In this document: piece by piece, positions 8,290 through 16,552 of the stretch
Position numbering within the stretch: position 1 is the first letter of the stretch
Layout of the letters: the number at the start of each line of letters is the position of its first letter
NCBI GenBank assembly: GCA_005888335.1
Contig: VAWY01000177.1
Span: 1 to 46,965 of the forward strand
Origin: Actinomycetota bacterium
GTDB lineage: Bacteria; Actinomycetota; Thermoleophilia; Solirubrobacterales; Solirubrobacteraceae
DNA length: 46,965 nt
Direction: 5' to 3'
Made by a program: the position numbers and the translations under genes
The notes under the pieces: generated by a model
Databases searched by the model: none
Seen by the model: the letters and a program-made list of their open reading frames with translations, nothing else
What the model was told of the DNA's origin: nothing

Positions 8290-9543
8290 TTACGCGGCGA
8301 TCGGGTGCCCGCGGGACGATCGCGGCGCGTCTCGGAGGGGCGGCCTTTCCGGCAGGCGTCGCCGGTCGGGTCGGCTGAACTGGAACGTGCCGTCCCGCGC
8401 GCGGTGGATGGTGAAGCCGTCCTCGTGCACAAGGCGGTGGTGAAAGCGGCAGAGCAACACGAGGTTGTCTTTGCGCGTTGCGCCCCCCTGGGCCCAGTGC
8501 TGGACGTGGTGGGCATGGAGGTCGTGCCGGCGCTCGCATCCCGGAAAGCGACAGCCTCGGTCCCTGCGCTCGAGCGCGGTCCGTAGGGCCGCTGGCACGA
8601 CCCGACGCTTACGGCCGTAGTCGATCGAGCGGTCCTCGCCGCGGCGCGCGATGACCAAGTCAGCGTCGCAGGCCACCCGCCTGGCGGACTCCGAGGGGAT
8701 CGCCGGACCATCTTCGAGCTCGCACGTCGCTCCGGCCCGTTCGCTGGCCACGGTTGCGGTACAGACGAGCGCATTCTCGTCGACGTGGACGACGACCTGG
8801 GTCCGCGGCGACCCGCTGTGCGCGATCTCAGCCAGCGCGTCGGCCCAGCAGGCCCCCAGCGGTGGCGGCCGGTCGGGCAGTGCTCGCCCTGCTGCGCGCG
8901 CAGTGTCCTCGTCGGCGTCAAGACCATCCTGATCAAGCGCCTCGCGAGCCGCCCGCGTGTCGCGCGGCCCGCGCGCGCCGTGGATTGCTGCCGCGGCGGT
9001 CTCGATCATCTCGATGAACGCCGCGCCGTCCTCGGCCGGCAGACGGCCGCGGATGGACAACGAGCCGTCAAGCTCCCATGACCACTCGACAAAGCGCCGC
9101 GCGTGACTCGCGTTGGCGACGTCCACGCCGGCCGAGGGCGCCGACCTCAGCGCCCGAACCACGCGCTCGACCTCGCCGGCAGTCGACGAGCGCGCCAACG
9201 CGACCAGTCCGGCCTCGTCCTCGCTGGCGGGAGCGCGTGACAGCGCCCGCACCTTCGAATACGACAGCTCTCCGCTCGCCAGCCCCTCGCGAACCAGCGG
9301 GCGCTCTTCGAGCATCCGCGCCACACGAACGTGGTCACGCGCCGTGCGCTGGGCGAGCCCGCAACGCCACGCCAGCCACTCGCCCGTGCCCCGAAAGCCC
9401 CACCGCCGCGCCCCGCCGCGCCGGTCGAACTCCGCCACCAGCGCCAGCCACCGCTCCAGCTGCCGCGCGAGATCGGCCGCAAGCGACGCGATGTCGGCCT
9501 CGAGGCGGTCGATCGAAAGCTCGACGGGACGCTCTTCGTACAC
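8290..9543 (-). CDS. 13E12 repeat family protein: DUF222 plus HNH endonuclease domain
   Basis: A 417-residue protein with an N-terminal helical DUF222 region (LERWLALVAEFDRRGGARRW, LAQRTARDHVRVARML). A C-terminal HNH nuclease spans about residues 325-372: CRFPGCERRHDLHAHHVQHW, then GGATRKDNLVLLCRFHHRLVHE. The Cys pairs and the HH...N...H pattern are intact, so it should fold as a zinc-stabilised beta-beta-alpha nuclease. This multicopy family is common in actinobacteria; its biological role is not established. The first ATG in frame is used. About 45 bp upstream lies a palindromic module that recurs at the right end of the window, which suggests that a conserved 5' control region travels with this family. 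Confidence 0.9.
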   Translation of the reverse strand: MYEERPVELSIDRLEADIASLAADLARQLERWLALVAEFDRRGGARRWGFRGTGEWLAWRCGLAQRTARDHVRVARMLEERPLVREGLASGELSYSKVRALSRAPASEDEAGLVALARSSTAGEVERVVRALRSAPSAGVDVANASHARRFVEWSWELDGSLSIRGRLPAEDGAAFIEMIETAAAAIHGARGPRDTRAAREALDQDGLDADEDTARAAGRALPDRPPPLGACWADALAEIAHSGSPRTQVVVHVDENALVCTATVASERAGATCELEDGPAIPSESARRVACDADLVIARRGEDRSIDYGRKRRVVPAALRTALERRDRGCRFPGCERRHDLHAHHVQHWAQGGATRKDNLVLLCRFHHRLVHEDGFTIHRARDGTFQFSRPDRRRLPERPPLRDAPRSSRGHPIAA

Positions 9544-9585
9544 GAACGCATGTTCGCATACGAGGCGGCGCCAGCGCCGTGGTTG

Positions 9586-9626
9586 TCACACTTTTGTCGC
9601 AAAGACGGTTCCGCAGAACCGCGCGG
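9586..9626 (-). repeat. Palindromic module upstream of the 13E12 gene (copy 1)
   Basis: On the plus strand it reads TCACACTTTTGTCGCAAA, then GACGG, with the imperfect palindrome GGTTCCGCAGAACC at 9607-9620. It matches the module at 46899-46939 at about nine positions in ten over 41 bases, in the same orientation. Copy 1 lies about 45 bp upstream of the leftward DUF222/HNH start, where a promoter or operator would sit. Function is inferred from position and conservation. Confidence 0.7.
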
Positions 9627-9914
9627 GACATGACCGGGCTTCTGCCCTACCAGCGGCCCCGACCCCACCGCCGCTCACCCGCGGCGCGTCACACGGCGAC
9701 GCATGCATGTCCCAAGCCAGGAGCGCGCGCAGCACCCTCCGCCGCGGGCGGTGGAATGCTCTGTACCGCGCGAAGGGGAAGCGCTGGGAAGTCCGTTCGA
9801 CGCGAGCGCCTATGGGAGCTCAACGGCGAACCCATGGAGACCGCGGGCGAGGTCATCGCCAACGTCGGCGTTGCAATGGAGCATCTCGACCGCGAGATCC
9901 GATAGTCGCGCGCG

Positions 9915-9930
9915 CTCCTCGCGCGTAGCG
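9915..9930 (+). repeat. Short intergenic repeat, variant copy
   Basis: CTCCTCGCGCGTAGCG differs at one base from the copy at 10782-10797. It belongs to the dispersed family described for 31580-31608. Confidence 0.5.
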
Positions 9931-10257
9931 GTACTCCTTCCTCCCCGTCGCGCGGATCGGTCTGGCACGACGTCCAAGATCTGTTGACGGCGAACGCGAG
10001 CGTCGCCCTGCTGTACTACGCGGACGAGCCCAACGGTATGTCGCCCGTCTCGGCGCGACTGGGTGGTCCGAAGGCTGGGGGATGGACGGCTGATCAGGCG
10101 CTCGAGAACCTGGCGCGGGTGATCCCGGACGTAGGCCTCCCTGATTTCCTGCCGACCGCCGCACGCGCCGATGTCGCGGCGCGGCGTTCTGAACGCACAC
10201 GAGGCGTCCGCCTCGAGCGCGCAGCAGCGGGCAATCCCACGTAGCGCGGCGGCCAAG

Positions 10258-10707
10258 TCACATGCCGCCCCGGCGTGCCAGCTCGACGTACGCCAAGCCG
10301 TCGCCGACCGTGCGCTCCCCCACCAGCTCGAAGCCGAGCGACGCGTAGAGCGCCAGCGCAGGCGTGTTGGCCGCTGCCGTGCCGACCCGCACGAATCGGT
10401 CGCCCGCCAGGGCGAGCGCGTGCCGCGCCAGGACACGCCCGAGGCCACGGCGCATCCAGGCGGGATCTACGACGAGGCGCGCGATGACGAGCTCCGCGCC
10501 GTCCTCAACTCCGAGCACGCCGACGATCTTGCCGCTGTCCTCGGCGACCCACAGGTCCTCGCCGCGCAGGTCATCGATCGTGTGGTGTTGCGGCGGCAGG
10601 GCATCGACGCCGACCAGCTGCGCCTCCAACGCGTAGCCGGCGCGCTGCACTGCGAGCACTGCCTCGGCATCGCGGCTGAGCTGCGCGGGACGGATGCATG
10701 CCTCCAC
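10258..10707 (-). CDS. GNAT family N-acetyltransferase
   Basis: A 149-residue acyltransferase-fold protein. The acetyl-CoA binding motif A is visible as IARLVVDPAWMRRGLGRVLA (R-R-G-L-G, roughly residues 80-100). Motif B follows in AANTPALALYASLGFELVGE. The GTG start at 10707 gives the typical GNAT length; reading further upstream in frame is arginine-rich and unlike protein. No strong ribosome site is visible, so the start is moderately certain. Its acceptor substrate cannot be told. It stands alone on the minus strand, flanked by short repeats. Confidence 0.85.
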   Translation of the reverse strand: MEACIRPAQLSRDAEAVLAVQRAGYALEAQLVGVDALPPQHHTIDDLRGEDLWVAEDSGKIVGVLGVEDGAELVIARLVVDPAWMRRGLGRVLARHALALAGDRFVRVGTAAANTPALALYASLGFELVGERTVGDGLAYVELARRGGM

Positions 10708-10781
10708 GGGGCAACGATCGCACGTCCGGCCTACCCCACCCGCGCGTCCAATGCCTCGGTAGCGCTTAGGTCGCGCTGCCC

Positions 10782-10797
10782 CTCGTCGCGCGTAGCG
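10782..10797 (+). repeat. Short intergenic repeat (CTCGTCGCGCGTAGCG)
   Basis: An exact match to the CTCGTCGCGCRWWGCG core, in the region just upstream of the acetyltransferase start. Other copies are at 19763, 29645, 31580 and 33064. Confidence 0.6.
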
Positions 10798-10839
10798 CAA
10801 ACCCGCCTTGCTTCCGCTCTTCGCTGGCCGCCGCTGCGG

Positions 10840-10856
10840 GGCGCCGGACCGGCGCC
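10840..10856 (-). terminator. GC-rich hairpin below the small membrane protein gene
   Basis: GGCGCCGG and CCGGCGCC are perfect 8-bp arms around a single A. It lies 60 bp after the leftward stop at 10918, where a terminator is expected, but no T-tract follows. Confidence 0.4.
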
Positions 10857-10917
10857 GGTCTTCTAGCGCGCATTGGCCTGAGCTACAGGTTCGTTGATCG
10901 TCGCCCGGCGCGCCCGG

Positions 10918-11160
10918 TCACCGCGCCGACCCCGCGCGGCGAGACCGCCGCCATTCAACGACTCGCGTCATTACTTCTAGGACGACCACAACCCCGACGA
11001 CCACCGCAAGGCCACCCCACACCGAGCCGCCGATCCAATAGGCGGAGAACCCGATGACGGCTCCGACGATGCCGAGCCACAGCGGCGGGGAAAGCGCGGG
11101 ATCGCGCCCCGTCAGTCGGTAGTACGGGTCGTATGCGCGTATGCGCCGCGCCGGTCCCAT
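10918..11160 (-). CDS. Small two-helix membrane protein
   Basis: An 80-residue protein beginning MGPARRIRAYDPYYRLTGRD. Two hydrophobic segments follow, near LWLGIVGAVIGFSAYWIGGS (residues about 27-47) and GLAVVVGVVVVLEVM (about 49-64), and a basic tail EWRRSRRAGSAR. This predicts a helical hairpin in the inner membrane with cytoplasmic basic ends. A GGAGG ribosome site lies 10 bases upstream of the ATG, which fixes the start. No family or function is recognised. Confidence 0.72.
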   Translation of the reverse strand: MGPARRIRAYDPYYRLTGRDPALSPPLWLGIVGAVIGFSAYWIGGSVWGGLAVVVGVVVVLEVMTRVVEWRRSRRAGSAR

Positions 11161-11474
11161 GGGGGCAGTACCTCCTTGTTTGACCTCGACAGGGGACGAA
11201 GCAAGGATCGCGTCTCCAGCCCGTACGCCTCGCGAGACTTGTCACCGCTCTCGCGTGACACCCGTCACCGTCGGAGAAGACAACTCATCCGTCATGGCCT
11301 CTCCGATCGCGTGACGCAGGGAGCTGTCAGCTGCTCCTCGCGCCAAGCGGAACCGTCAGCGACCAGCACGTACGTCATCGCGTCCGGAACATCAGTCACG
11401 TGGCGTACGCGACGCCCGCAGACCCGGCGTACGGTCGCGCCGTCCTGCCTCAGTCACCCTCGAAAGGAGAGGCC
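11161..11474. other. Intergenic region, no gene seen
   Basis: It separates the leftward membrane gene from the rightward hydrolase. A variant of the short repeat, CTCCTCGCGCCAAGCG, lies at 11334-11349. GCGTACG-like words recur at 11360-11430 but form no clear operator. No convincing reading frame was found. Confidence 0.5.
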
Positions 11475-12215
11475 ATGGCGAACAGCGCCAACGTCCCCAC
11501 CACCGTGCTCGTGCACGGGGGCTTCGCCGACGCGTCGTTCTGGGCTCCGGTCATCCGGGAGTTGCAGGCGAGCGACCTGCCCGTCCTCGCGCCCGCCAAC
11601 CCGCTGCGCGGCCTGGCGAGCGACGCCGAGTACATCGCAAGCGTCGTCCGCCAGGTCGACGGGCCGGTCCTTCTGGTCGGGCATTCGTACGGCGGCGCGG
11701 TGATCTCGGTCGCCGGCGCGGCGGCCGACAATGTCGTCGGCCTGGTCTACGTCGCGGCGTTCGCCCTCGACGAGGGCGAGTCCTTCGCGGAGATCTTCGA
11801 GCGCTTCGGGGCCAGCCCGCTGGTCGACGCCGTGCGGCCCAGTGACTACCCGCTGCCCGGCGGCGGCACGGCGGTCGAGCTGTCGATCGCTCCCGAGCTG
11901 TACCGGTCGGCCTTCGCGGCCGACCTGCCGAGCGACCTCAGCGAGGTGCTGGCCGTCTCACAGCGCCCGTTCGCGGCGATCTTCGACGATCGGGCCCGGG
12001 CGGCCGCGTGGAAGTCGCTGCCCTCGTGGGCGATCGTGGCGACGGCCGACAACGCCATCCCGCCCGATGCCGAGCGCCACATGGCCGCCCGGGCCGGCGC
12101 GCAGACGATCGAGGTCGACGCCTCGCACTCGATCGCGCTGTCGCAGCCGACGGCCGTCGCGGACCTGATCCGCACGGCCGTCGGCGCGATGTCGAGCGAG
12201 GCCGTCACGGCCTGA
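11475..12215 (+). CDS. Alpha/beta hydrolase
   Basis: A 246-residue alpha/beta-hydrolase fold protein, probably cytoplasmic. The oxyanion segment is TTVLVHGGFADASFW (residues 9-23). The nucleophile elbow is LLVGHSYGGAV with Ser71 in G-H-S-Y-G. A late Asp is in VATADNAIPP, and the catalytic His is in VDASHSIALSQP near residue 217. The sequence resembles the short esterases and C-C hydrolases often annotated only as alpha/beta hydrolase, so the substrate is unknown. AAAGGAGA sits six bases before the ATG and decides the start over an upstream extension. The LuxR-type regulator 71 bp downstream is on the same strand. Confidence 0.88.
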   Translation: MANSANVPTTVLVHGGFADASFWAPVIRELQASDLPVLAPANPLRGLASDAEYIASVVRQVDGPVLLVGHSYGGAVISVAGAAADNVVGLVYVAAFALDEGESFAEIFERFGASPLVDAVRPSDYPLPGGGTAVELSIAPELYRSAFAADLPSDLSEVLAVSQRPFAAIFDDRARAAAWKSLPSWAIVATADNAIPPDAERHMAARAGAQTIEVDASHSIALSQPTAVADLIRTAVGAMSSEAVTA

Positions 12216-12286
12216 CCGAACCCCGCCGCGCCCGGCCCGGGGAACACGATCCCGGGCCGGGCCGGCTTCTGCCAGGATCGGCTCGC

Positions 12287-15058
12287 ATGTTCGGCGCGGC
12301 GCGCACCGCCGCTGGGCCCCTTCTCGGGCGGACCGCCGAGGTCGAGCTCCTGAGCGCGCTGCTGGACGGCATCGGCGAATCCGGCAGCGCGCTGGTCCTG
12401 CGCGGCGAGCCGGGGATCGGCAAGTCGCGCCTGCTGGCCGAGGCCGCGCGCCTGGCCCGCGACCGCGACATCACCGTGCTGCGCACGACAGGCGTCCAGG
12501 CCGAGGCGCACCTGGCCTTCGCGGGGCTGCACCAGCTGGTGCGACCGGTCCGCGCCCGCGCGGCCGACCTGCCCCCGGCGTACCGCACCGCACTCGACGC
12601 GGCCTTCGGCATTGCCGCCGACGCGCCGCCGGAGTACTTCCCGATCGCGATGGCGGTGCTGGACCTGCTCTCCGACGTCGCCGCCGACGCGCCTGTGCTC
12701 GTCACCGTCGACGACGCTCACCGCCTCGACCGGCCCTCGGCCGACGTCCTCGCGTTCGTCGCGCGGCGCGTCGAGTCCGACCCCATCGTCGTGCTCGTCG
12801 CCAGCCGCGACGGGTATCCCTCACCGCTCGCCCAGTCCGGGCTGCCCGAGCACGAGCTCGGGGCGCTCGACCCCGCGGCCGCCACCGAGCTGCTCGACGC
12901 CTCCGGCCCGCAGCTCACGCCCGCGGCCCGCAGCCGGCTGCTGCGCGAGGCGGCGGGCAACCCGCTCGCGCTCACCGAGCTCCCGCTCGCTGCGGGCACC
13001 GATCCGCCAGCGCTCCCTGGCGGTCGGTTGCCGCTCACCGAGCGCCTTGAGCGGGCGTTTGCCGCCCGCATCGCCGACCTCCCCGAGCCGACCCGCTGGC
13101 TGCTGCTCGTGGCGGCGATCCACGACGAGGAGCACGTCAGCGAGGTCTTGCGGGCCGGCAGCCTCGCCGCCGCGGCTGAGCTCGACGCCGACGACCTCCA
13201 GCCGGCCGCCGACGCGGCGATCGTCGACCTCGACGTGCAGACCGTGCGCTTCCGCCACCCGCTGATGCGCTCGGCGGTGCTGCAGGGCGCCAGCGCGCAG
13301 CAGCGCCGCCGCGTCCACGAGGCGCTGGCCGAGGCGCTCCAGGCCGACGAGCCCGACCGCGCGATCTGGCATCGCGCGGCCCTGCTCACCGGCGTCCACG
13401 AGGACGTCGCCGCCGAGCTCGAGGCCGTCGGGCAGCGCGCCCAGCGGCGGCGCGCGACCGACGTCGCCGCCGCGGCGATGCGACGCGCCGCCGAGCTCAG
13501 CGACCCCGCCCGGCGGACCGGCCGGCTGCTCGCCGCCGCCGGCCTGGCCTTCGAGCTCGGGCAGGTCGACGCCGTCCCGCCGCTCCTCCATGAAGTCCAA
13601 CGCGCAGGGCCGGGACCCCTCGACCAGGCCCGCGCGACGGCAATCGAAGTGATGATCGACCCGCGGCCGCTGGAGAGCGACGACCGCACGCGCGCGCTCA
13701 TCGATGCAGCCGAGCGGGCTGGCGCCGCCGGCGACCGCAATCTGCACATCGACCTGCTCTGGCTCGTCGCCGTACGGGCGATGTGGACGGACCCGGGCCC
13801 AACGGTCCGGCCGCTCATCGTCGCGGCGGCGGCCCGTCTGGGCGACGCACGCGCCGACGACCCTCGCATCGTCGCGATCTACGCCTACGCCGATCCGCTC
13901 GGTCACGCGCCGGAAGTGATTGCCCGCCTCCGCGACGAAGTGGCGCGCGGTGACAACGACCCGGAAGCGGCGCGGCACCTCGGTGCCGCGGCGTTCATCG
14001 TGGGCGCCTTCGACCTCGCGCTGCGGTTCCTGCGCATTGCTGTCGAGGGCCTGCGCGAGGAGGGACGTCTCGGCCACCTCCCGCGCGGGCTGATGCTCTA
14101 CGGGACGGTGGCGGCACGACTCGCCGACTGGGACACCGCGATCCCGGCGGCCGACGAGGGCCGCCGGCTGGCCATCGAGTTCGGGGAGCCGATGTGGGAG
14201 GCCGGCGCCGAGACAGTCGCCGCGACGATCGCGGGAATGCGAGGCGATGCCGAGGCCGCCGAGGCCGCGGCCGCCCACGCCGAGCACCAGGGCCTCGCGG
14301 CCGGCGCGCACACGACCGTCGCGCTCGCCCAGGTCGGCCGCGTTCTCGCCGCGCTCGGGACCGGGCGGCATGACGATGCCTACGCGTCGGCCGCCCGGCT
14401 CTTCGACGCCGGCGACCCCGCCTACCACCCCGTGATCTCGTCCTGGATCATCGGCGAGCTCGCGGAGGCCGCGCTGCACGCCGGCCGGGCCGCCGAGGCC
14501 CGGGCCCAGCTGGCGGCCGTCGAGGCCTCGGCCGGCGCCGCCCCGGCAAGCTGGGTCGCGCTCGGCCTGCGCCATGCCCGCGCGCTCCTGGCCGCCGATC
14601 CCGACGACGCGGCGCAGCGCTTCGACGAGGCTCTCTCCGCCGATCTCGACCGCTGGCCGTTCCCACGCGCCCGCCTGCTCCTCGCCCACGGTCAATGGCT
14701 GCGCCGACAGCGCCGCGTCGCCGACTCGCGGGCGCCGCTGCGCGCCGCCCGCGACACCTTCGACGCGCTCGGCTGCGCATCGTGGAGCGACCGGGCCCGC
14801 CGCGAGCTGCGCGCGTCCGGCGAGTCGAGCCGGCGCCGCGACCCCGAGGCCCGAGACCGCCTCACCGCCCAGGAACTCCAGATCGCCCAGCTCGCCGCGG
14901 AGGGCCTCACCAACCGCCAGATCGGCCAGCGCCTCTACCTCTCACACCGCACGATCGCGACGCACCTCTACCGCGTCTTCCCAAAGCTCGGCATCACCGC
15001 GCGCAGCGAACTCGCCGCGGCGCTCGCGGCCGACGGGCCCCCAGGGCCGTACCCGTAG
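12287..15058 (+). CDS. Large ATP-binding LuxR family transcriptional regulator (LAL type)
   Basis: A 923-residue regulator. The N-terminal AAA/NACHT-like ATPase has Walker A GEPGIGKSRLL (residues about 43-53) and Walker B VLVTVDDAHRLDRPS (about 138-152). A long helical, TPR-like middle region is followed by a C-terminal LuxR helix-turn-helix: LTAQELQIAQLAAEGLTNRQ, then IGQRLYLSHRTIATHLYRVF (about 858-905). LAL proteins sense ligands through the middle region and activate nearby operons. The ATG at 12287 gives the typical start close before the ATPase; no strong SD is seen. The target is unknown; the upstream hydrolase and downstream ABM protein are candidates. Confidence 0.92.
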   Translation: MFGAARTAAGPLLGRTAEVELLSALLDGIGESGSALVLRGEPGIGKSRLLAEAARLARDRDITVLRTTGVQAEAHLAFAGLHQLVRPVRARAADLPPAYRTALDAAFGIAADAPPEYFPIAMAVLDLLSDVAADAPVLVTVDDAHRLDRPSADVLAFVARRVESDPIVVLVASRDGYPSPLAQSGLPEHELGALDPAAATELLDASGPQLTPAARSRLLREAAGNPLALTELPLAAGTDPPALPGGRLPLTERLERAFAARIADLPEPTRWLLLVAAIHDEEHVSEVLRAGSLAAAAELDADDLQPAADAAIVDLDVQTVRFRHPLMRSAVLQGASAQQRRRVHEALAEALQADEPDRAIWHRAALLTGVHEDVAAELEAVGQRAQRRRATDVAAAAMRRAAELSDPARRTGRLLAAAGLAFELGQVDAVPPLLHEVQRAGPGPLDQARATAIEVMIDPRPLESDDRTRALIDAAERAGAAGDRNLHIDLLWLVAVRAMWTDPGPTVRPLIVAAAARLGDARADDPRIVAIYAYADPLGHAPEVIARLRDEVARGDNDPEAARHLGAAAFIVGAFDLALRFLRIAVEGLREEGRLGHLPRGLMLYGTVAARLADWDTAIPAADEGRRLAIEFGEPMWEAGAETVAATIAGMRGDAEAAEAAAAHAEHQGLAAGAHTTVALAQVGRVLAALGTGRHDDAYASAARLFDAGDPAYHPVISSWIIGELAEAALHAGRAAEARAQLAAVEASAGAAPASWVALGLRHARALLAADPDDAAQRFDEALSADLDRWPFPRARLLLAHGQWLRRQRRVADSRAPLRAARDTFDALGCASWSDRARRELRASGESSRRRDPEARDRLTAQELQIAQLAAEGLTNRQIGQRLYLSHRTIATHLYRVFPKLGITARSELAAALAADGPPGPYP

Positions 15059-15095
15059 CGGTCCGCCGGGCCCGTCCCGGGACAGACGCTTCGGA

Positions 15096-15123
15096 CTCCT
15101 CGCTATCGCGCGCAAAGCGGGAG
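15096..15123 (+). repeat. Short intergenic repeat, divergent copy
   Basis: CTCC and GGAG arms enclose TATCGCGCGCAAAGCG, a longer variant of the dispersed core. It lies 38 bp after the LuxR stop. Confidence 0.4.
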
Positions 15124-15251
15124 GTCCCAAGTCACCAGGACTGCGATGAGTCGCGCCATCGTGGCTGGTCCGTAGATCGAGCTGACGAGGACTGGAGGAT
15201 GGAAATGAGACAGGCCCGGTCGGAACCGCTTCGGATGCCCGAGGCGCGGCG

Positions 15252-15566
15252 ATGATTGCCCGCGTCTGGCGTGGCGCCGTGCGTGCGGAGGACGCTGACG
15301 CCTACGGCTCATACATCGGGAAGACCGGTCTCGCCGGCTACGCCGCCACGCCGGGGAACCGTGGCGCCTGGCTGCTGCGTCGTGACGAGGCTGGCCGAAC
15401 CGAGTTCGTCACGTTCACGCTCTGGGAGTCCCTCGAGGCGATCCGAGGATTCGCTGGTGAGGACGTGGAGAGGGCGGTTTACTACCCGGAGGACGATCGG
15501 TACCTCATCGAGCGCGACCTGACCGTCAAGCATTACGAGGTCGTAGACACGGCTGGCGGAAGCTGA
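15252..15566 (+). CDS. Antibiotic biosynthesis monooxygenase (ABM) fold protein
   Basis: A 104-residue protein matching the dimeric alpha/beta-barrel ABM size. MIARVWRGAVRAEDADAYGS is the first strand and helix, WLLRRDEAGRTEFVTFTLWE the central strands, and VYYPEDDRYLIERDLTVKHY the C-terminal segment. In the family such proteins are cofactor-free quinol oxygenases, haem-degrading enzymes or small sensors; none can be chosen here. The 3' end overlaps by 34 bp the end of the convergent hypothetical gene. Confidence 0.75.
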   Translation: MIARVWRGAVRAEDADAYGSYIGKTGLAGYAATPGNRGAWLLRRDEAGRTEFVTFTLWESLEAIRGFAGEDVERAVYYPEDDRYLIERDLTVKHYEVVDTAGGS

Positions 15567-16216
15567 GCCGCTTCCTCGTCGCGATAAGGGGAAGCCAGCT
15601 CATGGGGCGCCGGCGCGCGAGCGCCGGGAGCGCTCATCCTCGTCCAACGGAGCAGTCGCGCGCCGGGCGGTGGTGGCTTGGTTCGATTGAGCGGCACGGA
15701 GCGGCTCGCGCAGGCATGCCGCATCGTTGTACTTGTGATCCACACGTGCGTCGGTAGAGCTGCGAGCGCCTCTGGGAACGCGGCTCGCCAGTCTGCCATC
15801 GCTTGCTCTTGGCGTCGGACTGCGGCCCAGTACGGGTCATCGTTTCCCTGGATCGAGCCGTCGGCCCAGTTGGCGACGATGATGCTGGCGAGCGAGTTGG
15901 GCGACTCATAGAACGGCGTGAGGTCACCGATCGCGGGCACGATCAACGACTCGTCGTCCCACAGCGGCCAGTACGCGTCGTACTCACCGCCTGCATGGGA
16001 TCGATAATGAAACGCGATCTCAGTGTTCGGCCTGCTGCCCTTCAAGCCCACTGAGAGCAGGACCCCGCTGTGGCCGTGGGCGCCGTCACGGCCAACCTGA
16101 CCAATCCATTCTGACAAGACTCGGACGATGGTCTGCTCGTACGCGGCCGCCTCCTCGTCGGTGGCATCGACCGTAGGAGCGGTGTCGGGCGGAAACGGAT
16201 AGTCCTTGCGAGCCAT
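15533..16216 (-). CDS. Hypothetical protein, probably with an aberrant C-terminal tail
   Basis: A 227-residue protein I do not recognise. The first 165 residues look like a folded soluble protein (TEIAFHYRSHAGGEYDAYWP, PIGDLTPFYESPNSLASIIV-like segments). The last 60 (from MRHACASRSVPLN) are proline/arginine-rich and look like read-through into non-coding sequence overlapping the ABM gene. Third-position GC is lower than in the neighbours, which suggests transfer or decay. I use ATG 16216, with TTGGAG just upstream; an in-frame TTG three codons earlier is an alternative. A lost stop codon near 15720 is possible. Confidence 0.55.
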   Translation of the reverse strand: MARKDYPFPPDTAPTVDATDEEAAAYEQTIVRVLSEWIGQVGRDGAHGHSGVLLSVGLKGSRPNTEIAFHYRSHAGGEYDAYWPLWDDESLIVPAIGDLTPFYESPNSLASIIVANWADGSIQGNDDPYWAAVRRQEQAMADWRAAFPEALAALPTHVWITSTTMRHACASRSVPLNRTKPPPPGARLLRWTRMSAPGARAPAPHELASPYRDEEAAQLPPAVSTTS

Positions 16217-16552
16217 GATCTCCAAGTTTGTTCCGCGCGCTCCCGCATTCCATGCGTTCCGCTACTGAGCGAGGTGCAGAGCGATGCGGCTGCTGGTTTG
16301 CACGCACGCTGTGGTCCGTGGTCGCCGGCGTCGAGGGGGAGGAGCTGCTGTCTGCCCAGGCCAGCGCACCGCGCCCGAACCCACCGCGGCAGAGAGAACC
16401 CTGCCCGAGATCCCGCCCTCCGACAGCGATTGCGGAAGCGATGGGCTGGTCACGTCCGGTGTTAGCGGCGCGCGGTGGAACCGTCAGCCAACCGCTTATC
16501 TGCGGCTGGGGCGGGTCGTCGGCCCGCGGCCGTTGCGGCAAGGATGGCGGCT
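16217..16552. other. Divergent intergenic region, no gene seen
   Basis: It lies between the leftward hypothetical gene and the rightward ArsR-type regulator. All frames are short or of shadow-like composition. It must hold both promoters; no clear operator was found by eye. Confidence 0.5.

Larger units (their letters stand above)
9544..10257. other. Gene-poor stretch with 13E12 upstream module, one short repeat and possible ORF remnants
   Basis: Besides the palindromic module (9586-9626) and a short repeat at 9915-9930, two rightward reading frames have moderately GC-biased third positions. One ends at 9905 with ELNGEPMETAGEVIANVGVA followed by MEHLDREIR. The other runs from TTG 9984 to 10244 and includes SVALLYYADEPNGMSPVSAR. 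Neither has a clear ribosome site or a family I recognise, so they may be remnants. No other feature is seen. Confidence 0.4.

Noticed and set aside
9810..10448. A 212-residue leftward frame
   Set aside because: It overlaps the acetyltransferase in another frame, has tryptophan/serine/arginine-rich composition and no ribosome site.
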